A stretch of DNA of 64,000 nt from Emticicia soli (GTDB lineage: Bacteria; Bacteroidota; Bacteroidia; Cytophagales; Spirosomataceae), in the NCBI RefSeq assembly GCF_037860775.1, contig NZ_JBBEWC010000010.1, positions 124,001 to 188,000 of the forward strand, read 5' to 3'. The translations under genes were made by a program, and so were the position numbers. Of the stretch, positions 39,263-48,300 are shown one piece after another (the first letter of the stretch is position 1; each line of letters opens with the position of its first letter). The notes below the pieces were generated by a model. The model did no database searches. It saw only the letters and a list, made by a program, of their open reading frames with translations, and was not told the DNA's origin.

Positions 39263-39922
39263 ATGAAATTTTTTATTGATACTGCCTCTCTTAAAGAAAT
39301 ACAAGAAGCACAAGACCTTGGTGTGCTTGATGGTGTAACTACCAATCCGTCGTTGATGGCAAAAGAAGGAATCGCCGGAAAAGACAATGTAATGCGTCAT
39401 TATAAAGCTATTTGTGAGATTGTAGACGGAGACGTAAGTGCAGAAGTAATCTCGACCAAATACGAAGAGATGATTAATGAAGGCGAAGAACTTGCAGAAA
39501 TAGATGAACAAATAGTTGTGAAGATACCAATGATAAAAGATGGTATCAAGGCTATTAAATATTTTTCGGAAAGAGGTATTAAAACCAACTGTACATTGGT
39601 GTTCTCGCCGGGTCAGGCACTATTAGCTGCTAAAGCCGGTGCTACTTATGTATCGCCATTTGTTGGTCGTTTAGATGATATTTCAACCGATGGTATGACA
39701 TTAATTGAAGACATTCGCCAGATTTATGATAACTACGGTTACGAAACACAAATCTTAGCGGCATCGGTACGCCACCCTATGCATATTATTCAATGTGCAA
39801 AAATCGGCTCTGATGTAATGACAGGCCCTCTTTCGGCTATCCTTGCGTTATTGAATCACCCGTTAACTGATAGCGGATTGGCTAAATTCTTGGCCGACCA
39901 CGCAAAAGTTAATCAGAAATAA
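39263..39922 (+). CDS. fsa: Transaldolase/fructose-6-phosphate aldolase family protein
   Basis: A 219-residue small transaldolase of the FSA/MipB group. The catalytic Schiff-base lysine lies in VVKIPMIKDG (about K88), and the family opens with MKFFIDTASLKEIQEAQDLG and VTTNPSLMAKEG, with SPFVGRLDDIS and ILAASVRHPMH further on. Enzymes of this type interconvert sugar phosphates in the pentose phosphate pathway (transaldolase) or cleave fructose 6-phosphate; Bacteroidota members of this length are usually called transaldolase. It is cytoplasmic. The gene is preceded by the SRP RNA gene and a structured leader and followed by the FtsE-like gene. Confidence 0.92.
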   Translation: MKFFIDTASLKEIQEAQDLGVLDGVTTNPSLMAKEGIAGKDNVMRHYKAICEIVDGDVSAEVISTKYEEMINEGEELAEIDEQIVVKIPMIKDGIKAIKYFSERGIKTNCTLVFSPGQALLAAKAGATYVSPFVGRLDDISTDGMTLIEDIRQIYDNYGYETQILAASVRHPMHIIQCAKIGSDVMTGPLSAILALLNHPLTDSGLAKFLADHAKVNQK

Positions 39923-40002
39923 GCTTCTATAAGTGCTATTGAGCAGTTTTGCTGATTATGGCAAAACTGCTCAATATTGTCAGAAAATTACTCGCCCAAT
40001 AC

Positions 40003-40683
40003 ATGGAACCTGTTATTTCGCTACAAAATGCTTATATTTATCAACGTGACCAACTGGTGCTGTCGGCGGTCAACTTTGTTATTCATAAAGGTGAATTTGT
40101 TTATCTGATTGGGCGAACAGGTAGCGGAAAATCTTCAGTATTACAGACATTGTATGCCGACCTTTGGCTTGAAAAAGGCACCGGAGTAGTGGCAGGCTAT
40201 GAACTTCATGCGCTCAGACGCTCACAAATACCTTATCTAAGAAGAAATATCGGTATAGTTTTTCAGGATTTCCAGTTACTGGGCGATAGGAACGTAGAAC
40301 GCAATCTGATGTTTTATCTGAAAGCTATGGGCTGGAAAGATAAAGAAGAAATGAAAGTCCGAATCAGCGAAGTATTGAGCCTGGTTAATCTGCCGAATAT
40401 TCTTGAGAAAATGCCGCACCAATTATCAGGTGGCGAGCAGCAAAGGGTAGGTATTGCCCGTGCATTGCTCAATCAGCCTGAAATATTGCTTGCTGACGAA
40501 CCTACGGGGAACCTTGACCCTGAGATGTCGGTCGAGATTCTGAAATTATTTATGGATATTAATGAGAAGTCGAATACGGCTGTGCTAATGGCTACGCACG
40601 ATTTTGAGCTAATAGAACGCTTCCCTCGCCGTACTTTATATTGCGATAAAGGTCTTGTACAAGATTTATCAGAAAGTATATAA
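40003..40683 (+). CDS. ftsE: FtsE-like ABC transporter ATPase
   Basis: A 226-residue ABC ATPase of the FtsE type. It has Walker A (GRTGSGKSS), Q-loop (VFQDFQLL), signature (LSGGEQQR), Walker B (ILLADEPTGNLD) and the H-loop (ATHDFELI). In the known FtsEX complex, FtsE powers septal peptidoglycan hydrolase activation during cell division, with FtsX as membrane partner; no ftsX is adjacent here. I placed the start at the ATG 40003 (MEPVISLQN); the frame runs upstream to a TTG at 39949, but the extra 18 residues are not typical. It ends 12 bp before the convergent beta-barrel gene. Confidence 0.9.
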   Translation: MEPVISLQNAYIYQRDQLVLSAVNFVIHKGEFVYLIGRTGSGKSSVLQTLYADLWLEKGTGVVAGYELHALRRSQIPYLRRNIGIVFQDFQLLGDRNVERNLMFYLKAMGWKDKEEMKVRISEVLSLVNLPNILEKMPHQLSGGEQQRVGIARALLNQPEILLADEPTGNLDPEMSVEILKLFMDINEKSNTAVLMATHDFELIERFPRRTLYCDKGLVQDLSESI

Positions 40684-40695
40684 ACCGCCCCTGAT

Positions 40696-41400
40696 TTAAT
40701 TAAATCCGGTTATTCCAATCTTAACTACCCATTGATTAGTAGTAGTAAGTACCTGCTTACTTTTATACTCAAAGTTGTTATCTATTTCTACCGAATTAGG
40801 GCGTATTATTTTAGTAGCTTCAGCCTGCTGATAATATATGCCAATATCAAGATAACTGTTTTGTAAACTGCCAAACAGTTTAAAGCCTACACCTACACCC
40901 AAGCCATAATTAGGCGTTACTTTTGTCCAGCGTTCTAAGGTTTCTGAATCTTCATCGTTCAATTGTTCAATTAAGCTTGTCTGGATAATCTTTGGCCCGG
41001 CGAATGCGTCAATGTAGGGGTTGATTTTTGAACTCCACAGAATAGGGCGATATCTGACTAATCCGTTTATCCAATACGAGGTGTTTGTAACCCTAAAATC
41101 ACCACTATAGGTAGTTTTTACATCACCCCGGCCATCTCCCTGAAACCCCAGCTCGGCACCATAAAATACGGTAGAGGCTTTTTTTCGTCCATAAGGGTTA
41201 AATAATATGCCGCCTGTTAAACCAAATTTTGTACCGGCTTTATTACTTTCTTTCAATATATTCCGATAGTTTCCTACTGCATTGCCCAGATTCAGCGCAA
41301 CAAAATAAGATAGCTTATCTTCTATATATTTAGGCTGTTGCTCTTGCGCAACAGCCTTTAATAGACTCGTACAAAAAATTAAACAAAGTATTACTCTCAT
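40696..41400 (-). CDS. Outer-membrane beta-barrel protein
   Basis: A 234-residue exported protein with a Sec signal (MRVILCLIFCTSLLKAVAQ). The rest is a run of alternating amphipathic strands ending in aromatic residues (SYFVALNLGNAVG, VFYGAELGFQGDG, YLDIGIYYQQA) and closes with VVKIGITGFN, the strong pattern of a small outer-membrane barrel. The role is unknown. The gene starts 8 bp after the porX stop and is very likely co-transcribed with it; no other T9SS gene is adjacent. Confidence 0.8.
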   Translation of the reverse strand: MRVILCLIFCTSLLKAVAQEQQPKYIEDKLSYFVALNLGNAVGNYRNILKESNKAGTKFGLTGGILFNPYGRKKASTVFYGAELGFQGDGRGDVKTTYSGDFRVTNTSYWINGLVRYRPILWSSKINPYIDAFAGPKIIQTSLIEQLNDEDSETLERWTKVTPNYGLGVGVGFKLFGSLQNSYLDIGIYYQQAEATKIIRPNSVEIDNNFEYKSKQVLTTTNQWVVKIGITGFN

Positions 41401-41408
41401 TTTCGTTA

Positions 41409-42971
41409 CTATTTCGCAGTCAGATACGCAAACGGAACTATCATTTCTTCTATCGAAATACCTCCATGCTGGAATGTATCTTTATAATGACTCACATAAT
41501 GGTTATAATTATTCGGATACGCAAAGAAATAATCTTCCATTGTAAAGAAATAGGCCGTAGAAACATTAGGTTTTGGCAACATAAATAACTCTGGGCGGCG
41601 TACTACCAAAACGTGGTCGTCTTTATCGTCCAAGTTCAGGTTTTTACCTTGTTTATAACGTAAATTCGTATTTACGTTTCTATCACCCACAATTCTTTTA
41701 GGATGTCTTACCCGAATCATACCGTGGTCGGTTGTAATTACCAAGCGGCCTTTTTTCTCTGCGATTTTCTTTAGTAAATCTAACAAAGGCGAGTGCTCAA
41801 TCCAGGACCTGGTAATAGAGCGATAAGCTGATTCGTCAGGGGCTAATTCTTTAATCATACCCATTTCGGTACGGGCATGCGAAAGCATATCTACAAAGTT
41901 ATAAACTATGGCTATCAGTTGGTTTTTTAGTAGGTTGTTAAAATTATCAACCAAACTTTTACCTTGGCTTGTATTCAGAATTTTATGGTAAGAAAAACTG
42001 ATATTCAGGCGGCTTTTGTCAATCTGGCGTTTCAAAAACTCTGCCTCGTTGTTGTTTAGGGCATCTTCTTTTTCGCCTTCATCATTTACCCAAAGGTCAG
42101 GGTGTTGCCTTGCCATGTCAGATGGCATCAAGCCCGAGAATATGGCATTACGTGCATACGAGGTAGCCGTTGGCAGAATAGCATAATAATCGCTTTCTTC
42201 TTCTACATTGAAGTAGTCATTAATTACTTCTTCAAGCACTTTCCATTGGTCGTAGCGCAAATTGTCAATCAGTAAGAAAAAGAGCGGAGAATTAGATTGC
42301 ACGAGCGGGAAAACTTTTTTCTTCATCAACTGGTGCGAAAGCAAGGGTTTATCTGCTTTAGGGTCGTTGAGCCAGTCTTCGTAGTTTTCTTCTATAAACT
42401 TACAAAAATTAGAATTGGCTTCTGATTTTTGCATGCCAAATACTTCTTCCATGCTTTTATCTTCCGATTTATCGAGTTGAAGCTCCCAATAGATAAGTTT
42501 TTTGTAGATTTCGGCCCATTCCTGATGCCCGATGCGGTCGTTGTACTGCATGGCCAGGTTACGGAAGTCTTGCTGATAACCAAGATTAGTTTTTTCTGAA
42601 ATGAGGCGTTTATTTTCAAGAATCTTCTTTACCGAGAGCAATATCTGGTTCGGATTCAGTGGTTTTATCAAGTAGTCAGCTATGTTTGAACCGATAGCAT
42701 CTTCCATAATTCGCTCCTCTTCCGACTTCGTAATCATTACTACAGGCAAATTAGGTTTAATAACTTTAATCTGCGATAGTGTTTCAAGCCCTGTCATACC
42801 AGGCATCATTTCGTCTAGAAAAACCACATCAAAGCGTTCGGTTTCTACCTTGTCAATGGCATCGGCGCCACTTGGTACAGGTGTTACATCATAACCTTTG
42901 CCTTGTAGAAAAATAATGTATGGTTTTAGTAGGTCTATTTCGTCGTCTGCCCAGAGTATGTTATATCGCAT
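41409..42971 (-). CDS. porX: PorX-type response regulator with PglZ domain
   Basis: A 520-residue two-component regulator. The receiver domain (1-120) has the acidic pair D9-D10 (WADDEID), the phospho-acceptor D53 (VVFLDEMMPG) and K82 (MITKSEEE). The C-terminal PglZ domain is an alkaline-phosphatase-like hydrolase: LLIDNLRYDQW, ILPTATSYARNAIFSGLMPS (around residues 265-282, with the nucleophile Thr), and ITTDHGMIRVRHPKR. PorX is the response regulator of the PorXY system, which controls expression and function of the type IX secretion system through the sigma factor SigP. Family knowledge gives oligonucleotide hydrolysis by PglZ. PorY is not here, as is usual. The beta-barrel gene follows in the same transcript. 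Confidence 0.94.
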   Translation of the reverse strand: MRYNILWADDEIDLLKPYIIFLQGKGYDVTPVPSGADAIDKVETERFDVVFLDEMMPGMTGLETLSQIKVIKPNLPVVMITKSEEERIMEDAIGSNIADYLIKPLNPNQILLSVKKILENKRLISEKTNLGYQQDFRNLAMQYNDRIGHQEWAEIYKKLIYWELQLDKSEDKSMEEVFGMQKSEANSNFCKFIEENYEDWLNDPKADKPLLSHQLMKKKVFPLVQSNSPLFFLLIDNLRYDQWKVLEEVINDYFNVEEESDYYAILPTATSYARNAIFSGLMPSDMARQHPDLWVNDEGEKEDALNNNEAEFLKRQIDKSRLNISFSYHKILNTSQGKSLVDNFNNLLKNQLIAIVYNFVDMLSHARTEMGMIKELAPDESAYRSITRSWIEHSPLLDLLKKIAEKKGRLVITTDHGMIRVRHPKRIVGDRNVNTNLRYKQGKNLNLDDKDDHVLVVRRPELFMLPKPNVSTAYFFTMEDYFFAYPNNYNHYVSHYKDTFQHGGISIEEMIVPFAYLTAK

Positions 42972-43120
42972 AAGAATATCGGTTTATTAAAATTGTGTAT
43001 TGCTAAAATGTAAAAACATGCACTTTTATTGCCTATACGCACGCTTAATTTTTGTTAAATTTATTGCTTGCAATATCGCTAAAATACATGAAAATCAGTA
43101 TTATGGATAGTTAAATCAAG

Positions 43121-43136
43121 TAAATTTGTATTTTTG
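43121..43136 (+). promoter_or_regulatory. Candidate -7 boxes for the YihY gene
   Basis: TAAATTTG (43121-43128) and TATTTTTG (43129-43136) both match TAnnTTTG just upstream of the start; no good -33 box is seen at the usual distance. Confidence 0.35.
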
Positions 43137-43160
43137 TAACAAACCAACAGAGTTTTTAAT

Positions 43161-44078
43161 TTGAAACGACTTAAACATTTCCTTGAAAGTATCTATCTAT
43201 GGAACACAACTGTTTCGCTGTACCATTTGTTGACAATTCTCTGGAAAAAAATTATAACTTTCGATATCGACCAGCGTGCGGCGTCGGTTTCGTATAGTTT
43301 TTTGCTGGCGGTTTTTCCGGGAATAATTTTCTTATTTACGCTTATTCCTTTCATTCCTATCAACCATCTCGATCGCCTGATTATGGGCTTTCTGGAAGAT
43401 GCTATTCCTCGTGGAATTTATGAGAATATTGCGCTTACAATACAAGATATTGTGAGCAGAAAACGAAGCGATATATTGTCGTTCGGTTTTTTCTTTACTG
43501 TCTTTGCTGCTACCAATGGCATGATGGCTCTGATGCGTGCTTTTAATATGGCTCTGCATGTAAAAGAGAAACGTAATTATCTGAAAGCCAGATTAATGGC
43601 GCTTTTCTTGACCGTATTATTAATAATAGTAATGGTATGTGCTGTGGTGGTGTTAATCGTAGGTAGAATCTTTATTGATTTTCTGTTTGCAAAAGGTTTG
43701 CTGAACGAAAATTTTACCTTCTATTTATTTCAGATAGTGCGATACGGAGGTATCTTTCTGATTTTCTATTTTGGGGTATGTGTAATTTATTATTTTGCCC
43801 CTGCGGTGCACAAAAAACTGAAATTTTTTAACATGGGTGCGTTCATCGCTTCTTTCTTGGGTATTCTGGCTACAAACCTTTTTTCGTTTTATCTGGCAAA
43901 TTTCAACTCTTACAACAAATTGTATGGTTCTATTGGTACACTGATTGCCCTGATGGTATGGTTGTATCTGATTGCCTTGATTCTGATACTGGGTTTTGAA
44001 ATCAATATTTCGGTGCGAGATGCACTCTATTTCTATAGAAACGAAAAAGGTGAGTTAGACTCACCTTTAGACGAATAA
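43161..44078 (+). CDS. YihY/BrkB-family membrane protein
   Basis: A 305-residue inner-membrane protein with six hydrophobic segments of the YihY/UPF0761 (once called RNase BN) family. Signatures are IDQRAASVSYSFLLAVFPG, FGFFFTVFAATNGMMALMRA, YFAPAVHKKLKF and FNSYNKLYGSIGTLIALMVW near the end. Function is unknown; BrkB names it after serum resistance in Bordetella. The start is TTG at 43161, since no ATG precedes the conserved region, and two -7 boxes lie just upstream. The last codons carry a hairpin that probably acts as a terminator for the convergent dapA gene. Confidence 0.9.
   Translation: MKRLKHFLESIYLWNTTVSLYHLLTILWKKIITFDIDQRAASVSYSFLLAVFPGIIFLFTLIPFIPINHLDRLIMGFLEDAIPRGIYENIALTIQDIVSRKRSDILSFGFFFTVFAATNGMMALMRAFNMALHVKEKRNYLKARLMALFLTVLLIIVMVCAVVVLIVGRIFIDFLFAKGLLNENFTFYLFQIVRYGGIFLIFYFGVCVIYYFAPAVHKKLKFFNMGAFIASFLGILATNLFSFYLANFNSYNKLYGSIGTLIALMVWLYLIALILILGFEINISVRDALYFYRNEKGELDSPLDE
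44046..44068. terminator. Terminator hairpin inside the end of the YihY gene
   Basis: AAAGGTGAGT (44046-44055) pairs with ACTCACCTTT (44059-44068) with a 3-nt loop. It lies within the last ten codons of the plus-strand gene and 25 bp beyond the dapA stop on the other strand. Confidence 0.6.
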
Positions 44079-44092
44079 TCTATATATCGTGC

Positions 44093-44977
44093 TTATTGCC
44101 AGAAGCCTTCGGCAATCATGGCTTTTTCTAGTTTTTCACCTAGAGCATGGCTGGCTTTTACTAAGGGCAAGCGTGCTTCTGAACTACAGATGCCTTTAAT
44201 TTCAAGGCATTTTTTGATACCTACCGGATTCGACTCTGTGTAAAGCAAAGTATCAAAATCTACAAATCTTCTTTGTAAGTCGGCGGCTTTCTTGAAATCA
44301 CCATTCAATGCAGCCCAGGTCATTTCACCAAACTCTTTCGGGAATGCATTGGCAATTACTGAAATAACACCTTTGAAACCCACGCTAATAGAAGTAGTAA
44401 CCAGGTTATCATCACCTGATAACAGAAGAAAATCTTCTGGGCAACGTTTGGCTAGTTCTAGTGCGTTTTCAATAGTGCTGGCATCTTTTATACCAATAAT
44501 ATTCGGGTGTTTTGCTAACTCAACTACGGTTGGTATTTGCAGGTGAATAACCGTGCGGCCTGGTACATTGTACAACAAAACAGGCACCGGAGATGCATCT
44601 GCAATGGCTGTAAAGTGAGCAATTAAACCAGCCTGTGAAGGCTTATTATAATATGGACAAACCGATAGAATAGCTGTAACACCTTCTAAATCAGTTGTTT
44701 TGATGGTTTCTAAAACTGCTTTAGTGTTGTTGCCACCTAAGCCAAAAACAATCGGAAGATTCTTAGGGTTGTTTTCCTTAGTGTACTTTAATAAATCGGC
44801 CTTTTCTTTGGTAGTAGTAGTAGATGTTTCGCCTGTTGTACCTTGTACAACAAAGTAATCTACCCCGCCTGTGCTTGTAAAGTCGAGCAGCCTGCCGTAA
44901 GCCTCAAAATCAACTTCGTGCTGTTCATCAAATGGTGTTATTAAAGCTACACCTACTCCTTCTAACGGATGTGCCAT
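44093..44977 (-). CDS. dapA: 4-hydroxy-tetrahydrodipicolinate synthase
   Basis: DapA, 294 residues, condenses pyruvate with aspartate semialdehyde in lysine and diaminopimelate synthesis, so it supplies peptidoglycan precursors. The Schiff-base lysine is K164 (IGIKDAS), the proton-relay tyrosine Y136 (LLYNVPGRT), and the TTGE loop sits at residues 47-50 (GTTGETSTTT). Length and motifs are typical. The gene lies downstream of the serine hydrolase on the same strand with 96 bp between them, so it may have its own promoter; it ends 14 bp from the convergent YihY gene. Confidence 0.95.
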   Translation of the reverse strand: MAHPLEGVGVALITPFDEQHEVDFEAYGRLLDFTSTGGVDYFVVQGTTGETSTTTTKEKADLLKYTKENNPKNLPIVFGLGGNNTKAVLETIKTTDLEGVTAILSVCPYYNKPSQAGLIAHFTAIADASPVPVLLYNVPGRTVIHLQIPTVVELAKHPNIIGIKDASTIENALELAKRCPEDFLLLSGDDNLVTTSISVGFKGVISVIANAFPKEFGEMTWAALNGDFKKAADLQRRFVDFDTLLYTESNPVGIKKCLEIKGICSSEARLPLVKASHALGEKLEKAMIAEGFWQ

Positions 44978-45073
44978 TTTTTATTGAAATAATAGAATTG
45001 ACGTGAAGGGCAAAGGTCGTTAGAAAATCGGACTTTGTAAAACGATTTTTTAAATCATTGCCCATTGAAATAT

Positions 45074-46348
45074 TTATAAAAGTGCCTGATATACCAAAAT
45101 TCTGAATTTTCTTACAATTTCAGAATAATGTGCATAAGGCTGAACATTGGTAAATACCAACAGAATCAAATCTTCTTTAGGGTCGATGGTGTATTCTGAA
45201 CAATACATTCCTCCCCATGTAAGCGAACCCGGCGTAGCGTTATCTCCATAATGAGATTCGGGCGTAATAATCTGTAAACCAAGCCCAAATTTATCTTGTC
45301 TGTCCCATACAAAACTTTCGCCTATCTGGTTGCGTGCCATTAGGTCTACGCTGCTTTTACTTAATAGCCTTTTGCCATTAAACTCACCTTTGTTCAAAAT
45401 AAACTGGCAGATTTTGGCATAGTCCTGAATTGTACTCACTAAACCCGCACCACCCGAAAAATAGGTTTTTTGCCCACTTATGGCATATTTACGGTAGGTT
45501 TCGTTGTTATGAAGGCTAAGTTTATCGGTAGTACTACCTTTAGAATATAATTCAACCAATCGATTAGCTTTATCGGCAGGCAGATAAAAATATGTATCGT
45601 TCATACCCAAAGGGCCGAGAACTTTTTTATTCAGGTATTCATCAAACGGCATCCCTGAAAGTATTTCAATCAAGCGGCCGATAACATCTGTATTCAAACC
45701 ATAAGTAAACTGTGTGCCGGGGTCTGACAGGAGCGGACGAGCGGCTATTTTGTCTACTACATCTTTCAGTACATCGTTGTCAGCAGAGCAGAAAAATGGT
45801 ACTTTGAATGCAGGTAAATCTTGCAAAGGGTGCTCGTACGGAATACCTGCCGAATGGCTCAATAATTGGCGTATAGTAATGGCTGATTTGGCAGGGCGAG
45901 TAATATACTTGCTGCGGTCTTTCTCGTCGTAACTTACCAAGACTTTGGCATCTTTGAATGATGGAATGTACTTAGAGATAGGTTCGTCAAGAAAAAACTT
46001 ACCCTCTTCAAATAACATCATCAGGCCAATAGTAGAAATAAGTTTTGACTGAGAGGCGATACGGAAAATATCGTCTTTTTTTAATGGTGTTTTGCTTTCC
46101 AGATTACTAAAACCAAAGGCTTTTTCGTGCACAATTTTGCCTTTGCGAGCAACCAAAGTAACGACATTTGGTGCAATGCCTTTATCAACAATATCCTGAA
46201 AATGAGCGTCGAGCCTCTTTAACCTTTCGCTCGAAAAACCAACTTCTTCGGCTGTTTTGGCTTGTGTGAGTACCTGGGGTATTTGTGCATTTACGCATGT
46301 CAGTAAAAAAAGTAGGAGGAATCCCGATAAAGAAGCTAATTTCTTCAT
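45074..46348 (-). CDS. Serine hydrolase, class C beta-lactamase-like
   Basis: A 424-residue exported hydrolase of the beta-lactamase/esterase superfamily (class C fold). The N-terminal signal is MKKLASLSGFLLLFLLTC. The catalytic SxxK motif is S99-Q-S-K102 (IASQSKLIS), followed by a FTYGLNTDVIGRLIEIL segment as the YxN motif (YGLN) and a C-terminal WGGMYCSEYTIDP region for the KTG-like strand. These enzymes include esterases and peptidases; beta-lactamase activity is not implied. It is expressed separately from the upstream pectin genes, since a perfect hairpin lies just before it. The substrate is unknown. Confidence 0.88.
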   Translation of the reverse strand: MKKLASLSGFLLLFLLTCVNAQIPQVLTQAKTAEEVGFSSERLKRLDAHFQDIVDKGIAPNVVTLVARKGKIVHEKAFGFSNLESKTPLKKDDIFRIASQSKLISTIGLMMLFEEGKFFLDEPISKYIPSFKDAKVLVSYDEKDRSKYITRPAKSAITIRQLLSHSAGIPYEHPLQDLPAFKVPFFCSADNDVLKDVVDKIAARPLLSDPGTQFTYGLNTDVIGRLIEILSGMPFDEYLNKKVLGPLGMNDTYFYLPADKANRLVELYSKGSTTDKLSLHNNETYRKYAISGQKTYFSGGAGLVSTIQDYAKICQFILNKGEFNGKRLLSKSSVDLMARNQIGESFVWDRQDKFGLGLQIITPESHYGDNATPGSLTWGGMYCSEYTIDPKEDLILLVFTNVQPYAHYSEIVRKFRILVYQALL

Positions 46349-46398
46349 TTTATAATTATGAATAGGTCTGTTTAGGTGTACTTTGCTAAATGCAAGAA

Positions 46399-46440
46399 TG
46401 GTTTTACCACCCCCAAAAACTCCGGATAATGGTAAAACCA
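46399..46440 (-). terminator. Terminator hairpin between NTF2-like and serine hydrolase genes
   Basis: A perfect 11-bp stem (46399-46409 with 46430-46440) lies 29 bp beyond the NTF2-like stop. It probably ends the pectin operon transcript. Confidence 0.6.
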
Positions 46441-46468
46441 GTAATTATGCTTAGAATAAAAATAGAAA

Positions 46469-46909
46469 CTACTTTGCCAGTTTAGACGACTGCCACGAGT
46501 TTAATTGCCAGCCTTTTTTACTATCTTTCACATAAACAACCAGATAGCGCAGGTGTAATAGCGTTGGCTTACCATCAACAGGTGGTTGAGTAATCATAAC
46601 TGTGCCGTTTACTACAGCCGTTTGCCCTTTGTTATAGGCTCTTACTGTAAGCTCTTCAATGTCTACTTTTGAGTAAACACTACTGCCATTTAAAACCGAA
46701 GCTATGTAGGCCTCTTTATTATCGGTTTTGCCGCTTGAGTGTACATACACCAAGTCATCGGCAAAGATTTTATTCATATAATCGGCATCTTTGGCAACCT
46801 GCGCAGCAAAACGCTTTTTCTCTAAATCTTCGATAGTGGCTTTTATATCTTGCCCGAACAAAAACTGGCTGACCAATAAAAACAGCCCTAATACAATTAA
46901 TTTTTTCAT
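46469..46909 (-). CDS. Exported NTF2-like (DUF4440) protein
   Basis: A 146-residue protein with a Sec signal (MKKLIVLGLFLLVSQFLFG) and an NTF2-like fold of the DUF4440 type: FAAQVAKDADYMNKIFADDL, then YVHSSGKTDNKEAYIASV and the closing strands (VVNGTVMITQPPVDGKPTL, LLHLRYLVVYVKDSKKGW). Such small barrels can be enzymes or binding proteins; no active site can be named. It lies 35 bp after the ExuT-like gene and is probably part of the pectin operon. Confidence 0.85.
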   Translation of the reverse strand: MKKLIVLGLFLLVSQFLFGQDIKATIEDLEKKRFAAQVAKDADYMNKIFADDLVYVHSSGKTDNKEAYIASVLNGSSVYSKVDIEELTVRAYNKGQTAVVNGTVMITQPPVDGKPTLLHLRYLVVYVKDSKKGWQLNSWQSSKLAK

Positions 46910-46944
46910 ACTAAATTATCATTCTTTAGGTTAAAAGAATCTTA

Positions 46945-48240
46945 TTACAGTTCTACTTTCTTCATTTTTGGTACTAATATGTGCATAATCAGCCACGCCA
47001 AAAGATACGCCCCACCACAAATACAGAACATGATGAAGTATCCGGTTTGTATCTGCCCGATTTTGGTGTAGTACACAAACATATTTTTTTGTACCAACCA
47101 TGTAAGCAAAATACCTCCTAAACCACCAAACATACCACCAATGCCGGTTACTGAGCCAGTGGCTTTTTTAGGGAACATATCAGATACGGTAGTAAAAATA
47201 TTGGCGCTCCATGCCTGGTGAGCAGATGCTGCAATACCGATTACCAATACAGCGAGCCACATATTAATGGCTCCTAGATATTGAGATAGCAATACCGGTA
47301 GTACAGCAATTGCATAGATGAGCATACTTGTTTTACGGGCTTTAAAGGCAGGCCAGTTTTTATTGATAAGGTTCATAGGTAGCCATCCGCCAAAGATACT
47401 GCCCACACTACCAATGATATAAACAAATGCCGACGGCCAAACGATTTCGGTAGATTTCAGGTGGTATTCTTTCATTAAGAAATCTGGTAGCCAGAATAGG
47501 TAAAACCACCAAACGGGGTCGGTAAGGAATTTGCCTATAGCAAATGCCCACGTTTGAGGGAAAGTTAAAAGTTTACCCCACGAAACACTTTCTTTTGTGG
47601 CAGGTTCTGATTTGTCAGAATTGATATAATCAAACTCGGCTTTTGATAAACGTGCTTGTTTTTCGGGTACTTCGTAGTAAATAAACCATAAAATAAGCCA
47701 GATAAAACCGATTGCGCCTGTAAGAATAAAAGCCCATTGCCAACCCCATTGCTCAGCAATGAATGGCACTGAAAGTGGCACAATAATAGCGCCGATGTTT
47801 GTACCAGAGTTAAAGAAACCCGTAGCCAAAGCTCTTTCTTTTTGAGGGAACCATTCGGCTACTGATTTGATGGCCGCAGGGAAATTTCCGGCTTCTGTTG
47901 CGCCTAAAAAAACACGGGCAACAATAAAACCTAACGTTCCGGTACAAAAAGCGTGTGCTACGGCTGCTACGCTCCAAAGACCTGTTGCGATAGCATAACC
48001 TAATTTTGTTCCGAATTTGTCAATGAATCCGCCTGCAAAAAACATCCCGAAGGCATAGGCAAACTTAAAAGCGATTTCGATATTAGAGTAGTCGATAACT
48101 TCTTGTTCGGGTGTCCAGTTGAATGCTGCTGCCAGGTACGGTTTTAAATAACTAATAACGTTTCGGTCGAGGTAATTAATAGTGGTTGCAAGAAACAGTA
48201 GACTACAGATAGTCCAACGATACTTTCCGATTTTTTCCAT
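46945..48240 (-). CDS. exuT: MFS hexuronate transporter, ExuT-like
   Basis: A 431-residue inner-membrane transporter of the anion:cation symporter family (ACS). It has twelve membrane segments and the family motifs YLDRNVISYLKPYL near the start, GGFIDKFGTKLGYAIATGLW, and the FLGATEAGNFPAAIKSVAEW signature shared by hexuronate permeases. E. coli ExuT imports galacturonate and glucuronate by proton symport. The setting with uxaC, GH105, GH106 and kdgF strongly supports uronic acid uptake. It is on the same strand as these genes, with 60 bp to the GH106 gene containing a small hairpin. Confidence 0.9.
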   Translation of the reverse strand: MEKIGKYRWTICSLLFLATTINYLDRNVISYLKPYLAAAFNWTPEQEVIDYSNIEIAFKFAYAFGMFFAGGFIDKFGTKLGYAIATGLWSVAAVAHAFCTGTLGFIVARVFLGATEAGNFPAAIKSVAEWFPQKERALATGFFNSGTNIGAIIVPLSVPFIAEQWGWQWAFILTGAIGFIWLILWFIYYEVPEKQARLSKAEFDYINSDKSEPATKESVSWGKLLTFPQTWAFAIGKFLTDPVWWFYLFWLPDFLMKEYHLKSTEIVWPSAFVYIIGSVGSIFGGWLPMNLINKNWPAFKARKTSMLIYAIAVLPVLLSQYLGAINMWLAVLVIGIAASAHQAWSANIFTTVSDMFPKKATGSVTGIGGMFGGLGGILLTWLVQKNMFVYYTKIGQIQTGYFIMFCICGGAYLLAWLIMHILVPKMKKVEL

Positions 48241-48267
48241 AGTTAATAGGGTTAAAAAGATTAGGCG

Positions 48268-48292
48268 CTGAAAAGAGGTTGAGGCTTTTCAG
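48268..48292 (-). promoter_or_regulatory. Intercistronic hairpin
   Basis: CTGAAAAG (48268-48275) pairs with CTTTTCAG (48285-48292) in the gap between GH106 and ExuT genes. It may cause partial termination or stabilise an mRNA end. Confidence 0.35.
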
Positions 48293-48300
48293 AGAGGGAT

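Noticed and set aside
39014..39511. Open frame of 165 codons on the minus strand
   Set aside because: It runs antisense over the SRP RNA gene, the leader and the start of the transaldolase gene; it has no family resemblance and no coding signs.
44093..44977. dapA as part of the pectin operon (as a keto-deoxy-sugar aldolase)
   Set aside because: The TTGE, Tyr and Lys motifs and the overall sequence are those of genuine DapA, and a terminator plus an unrelated hydrolase lie between.
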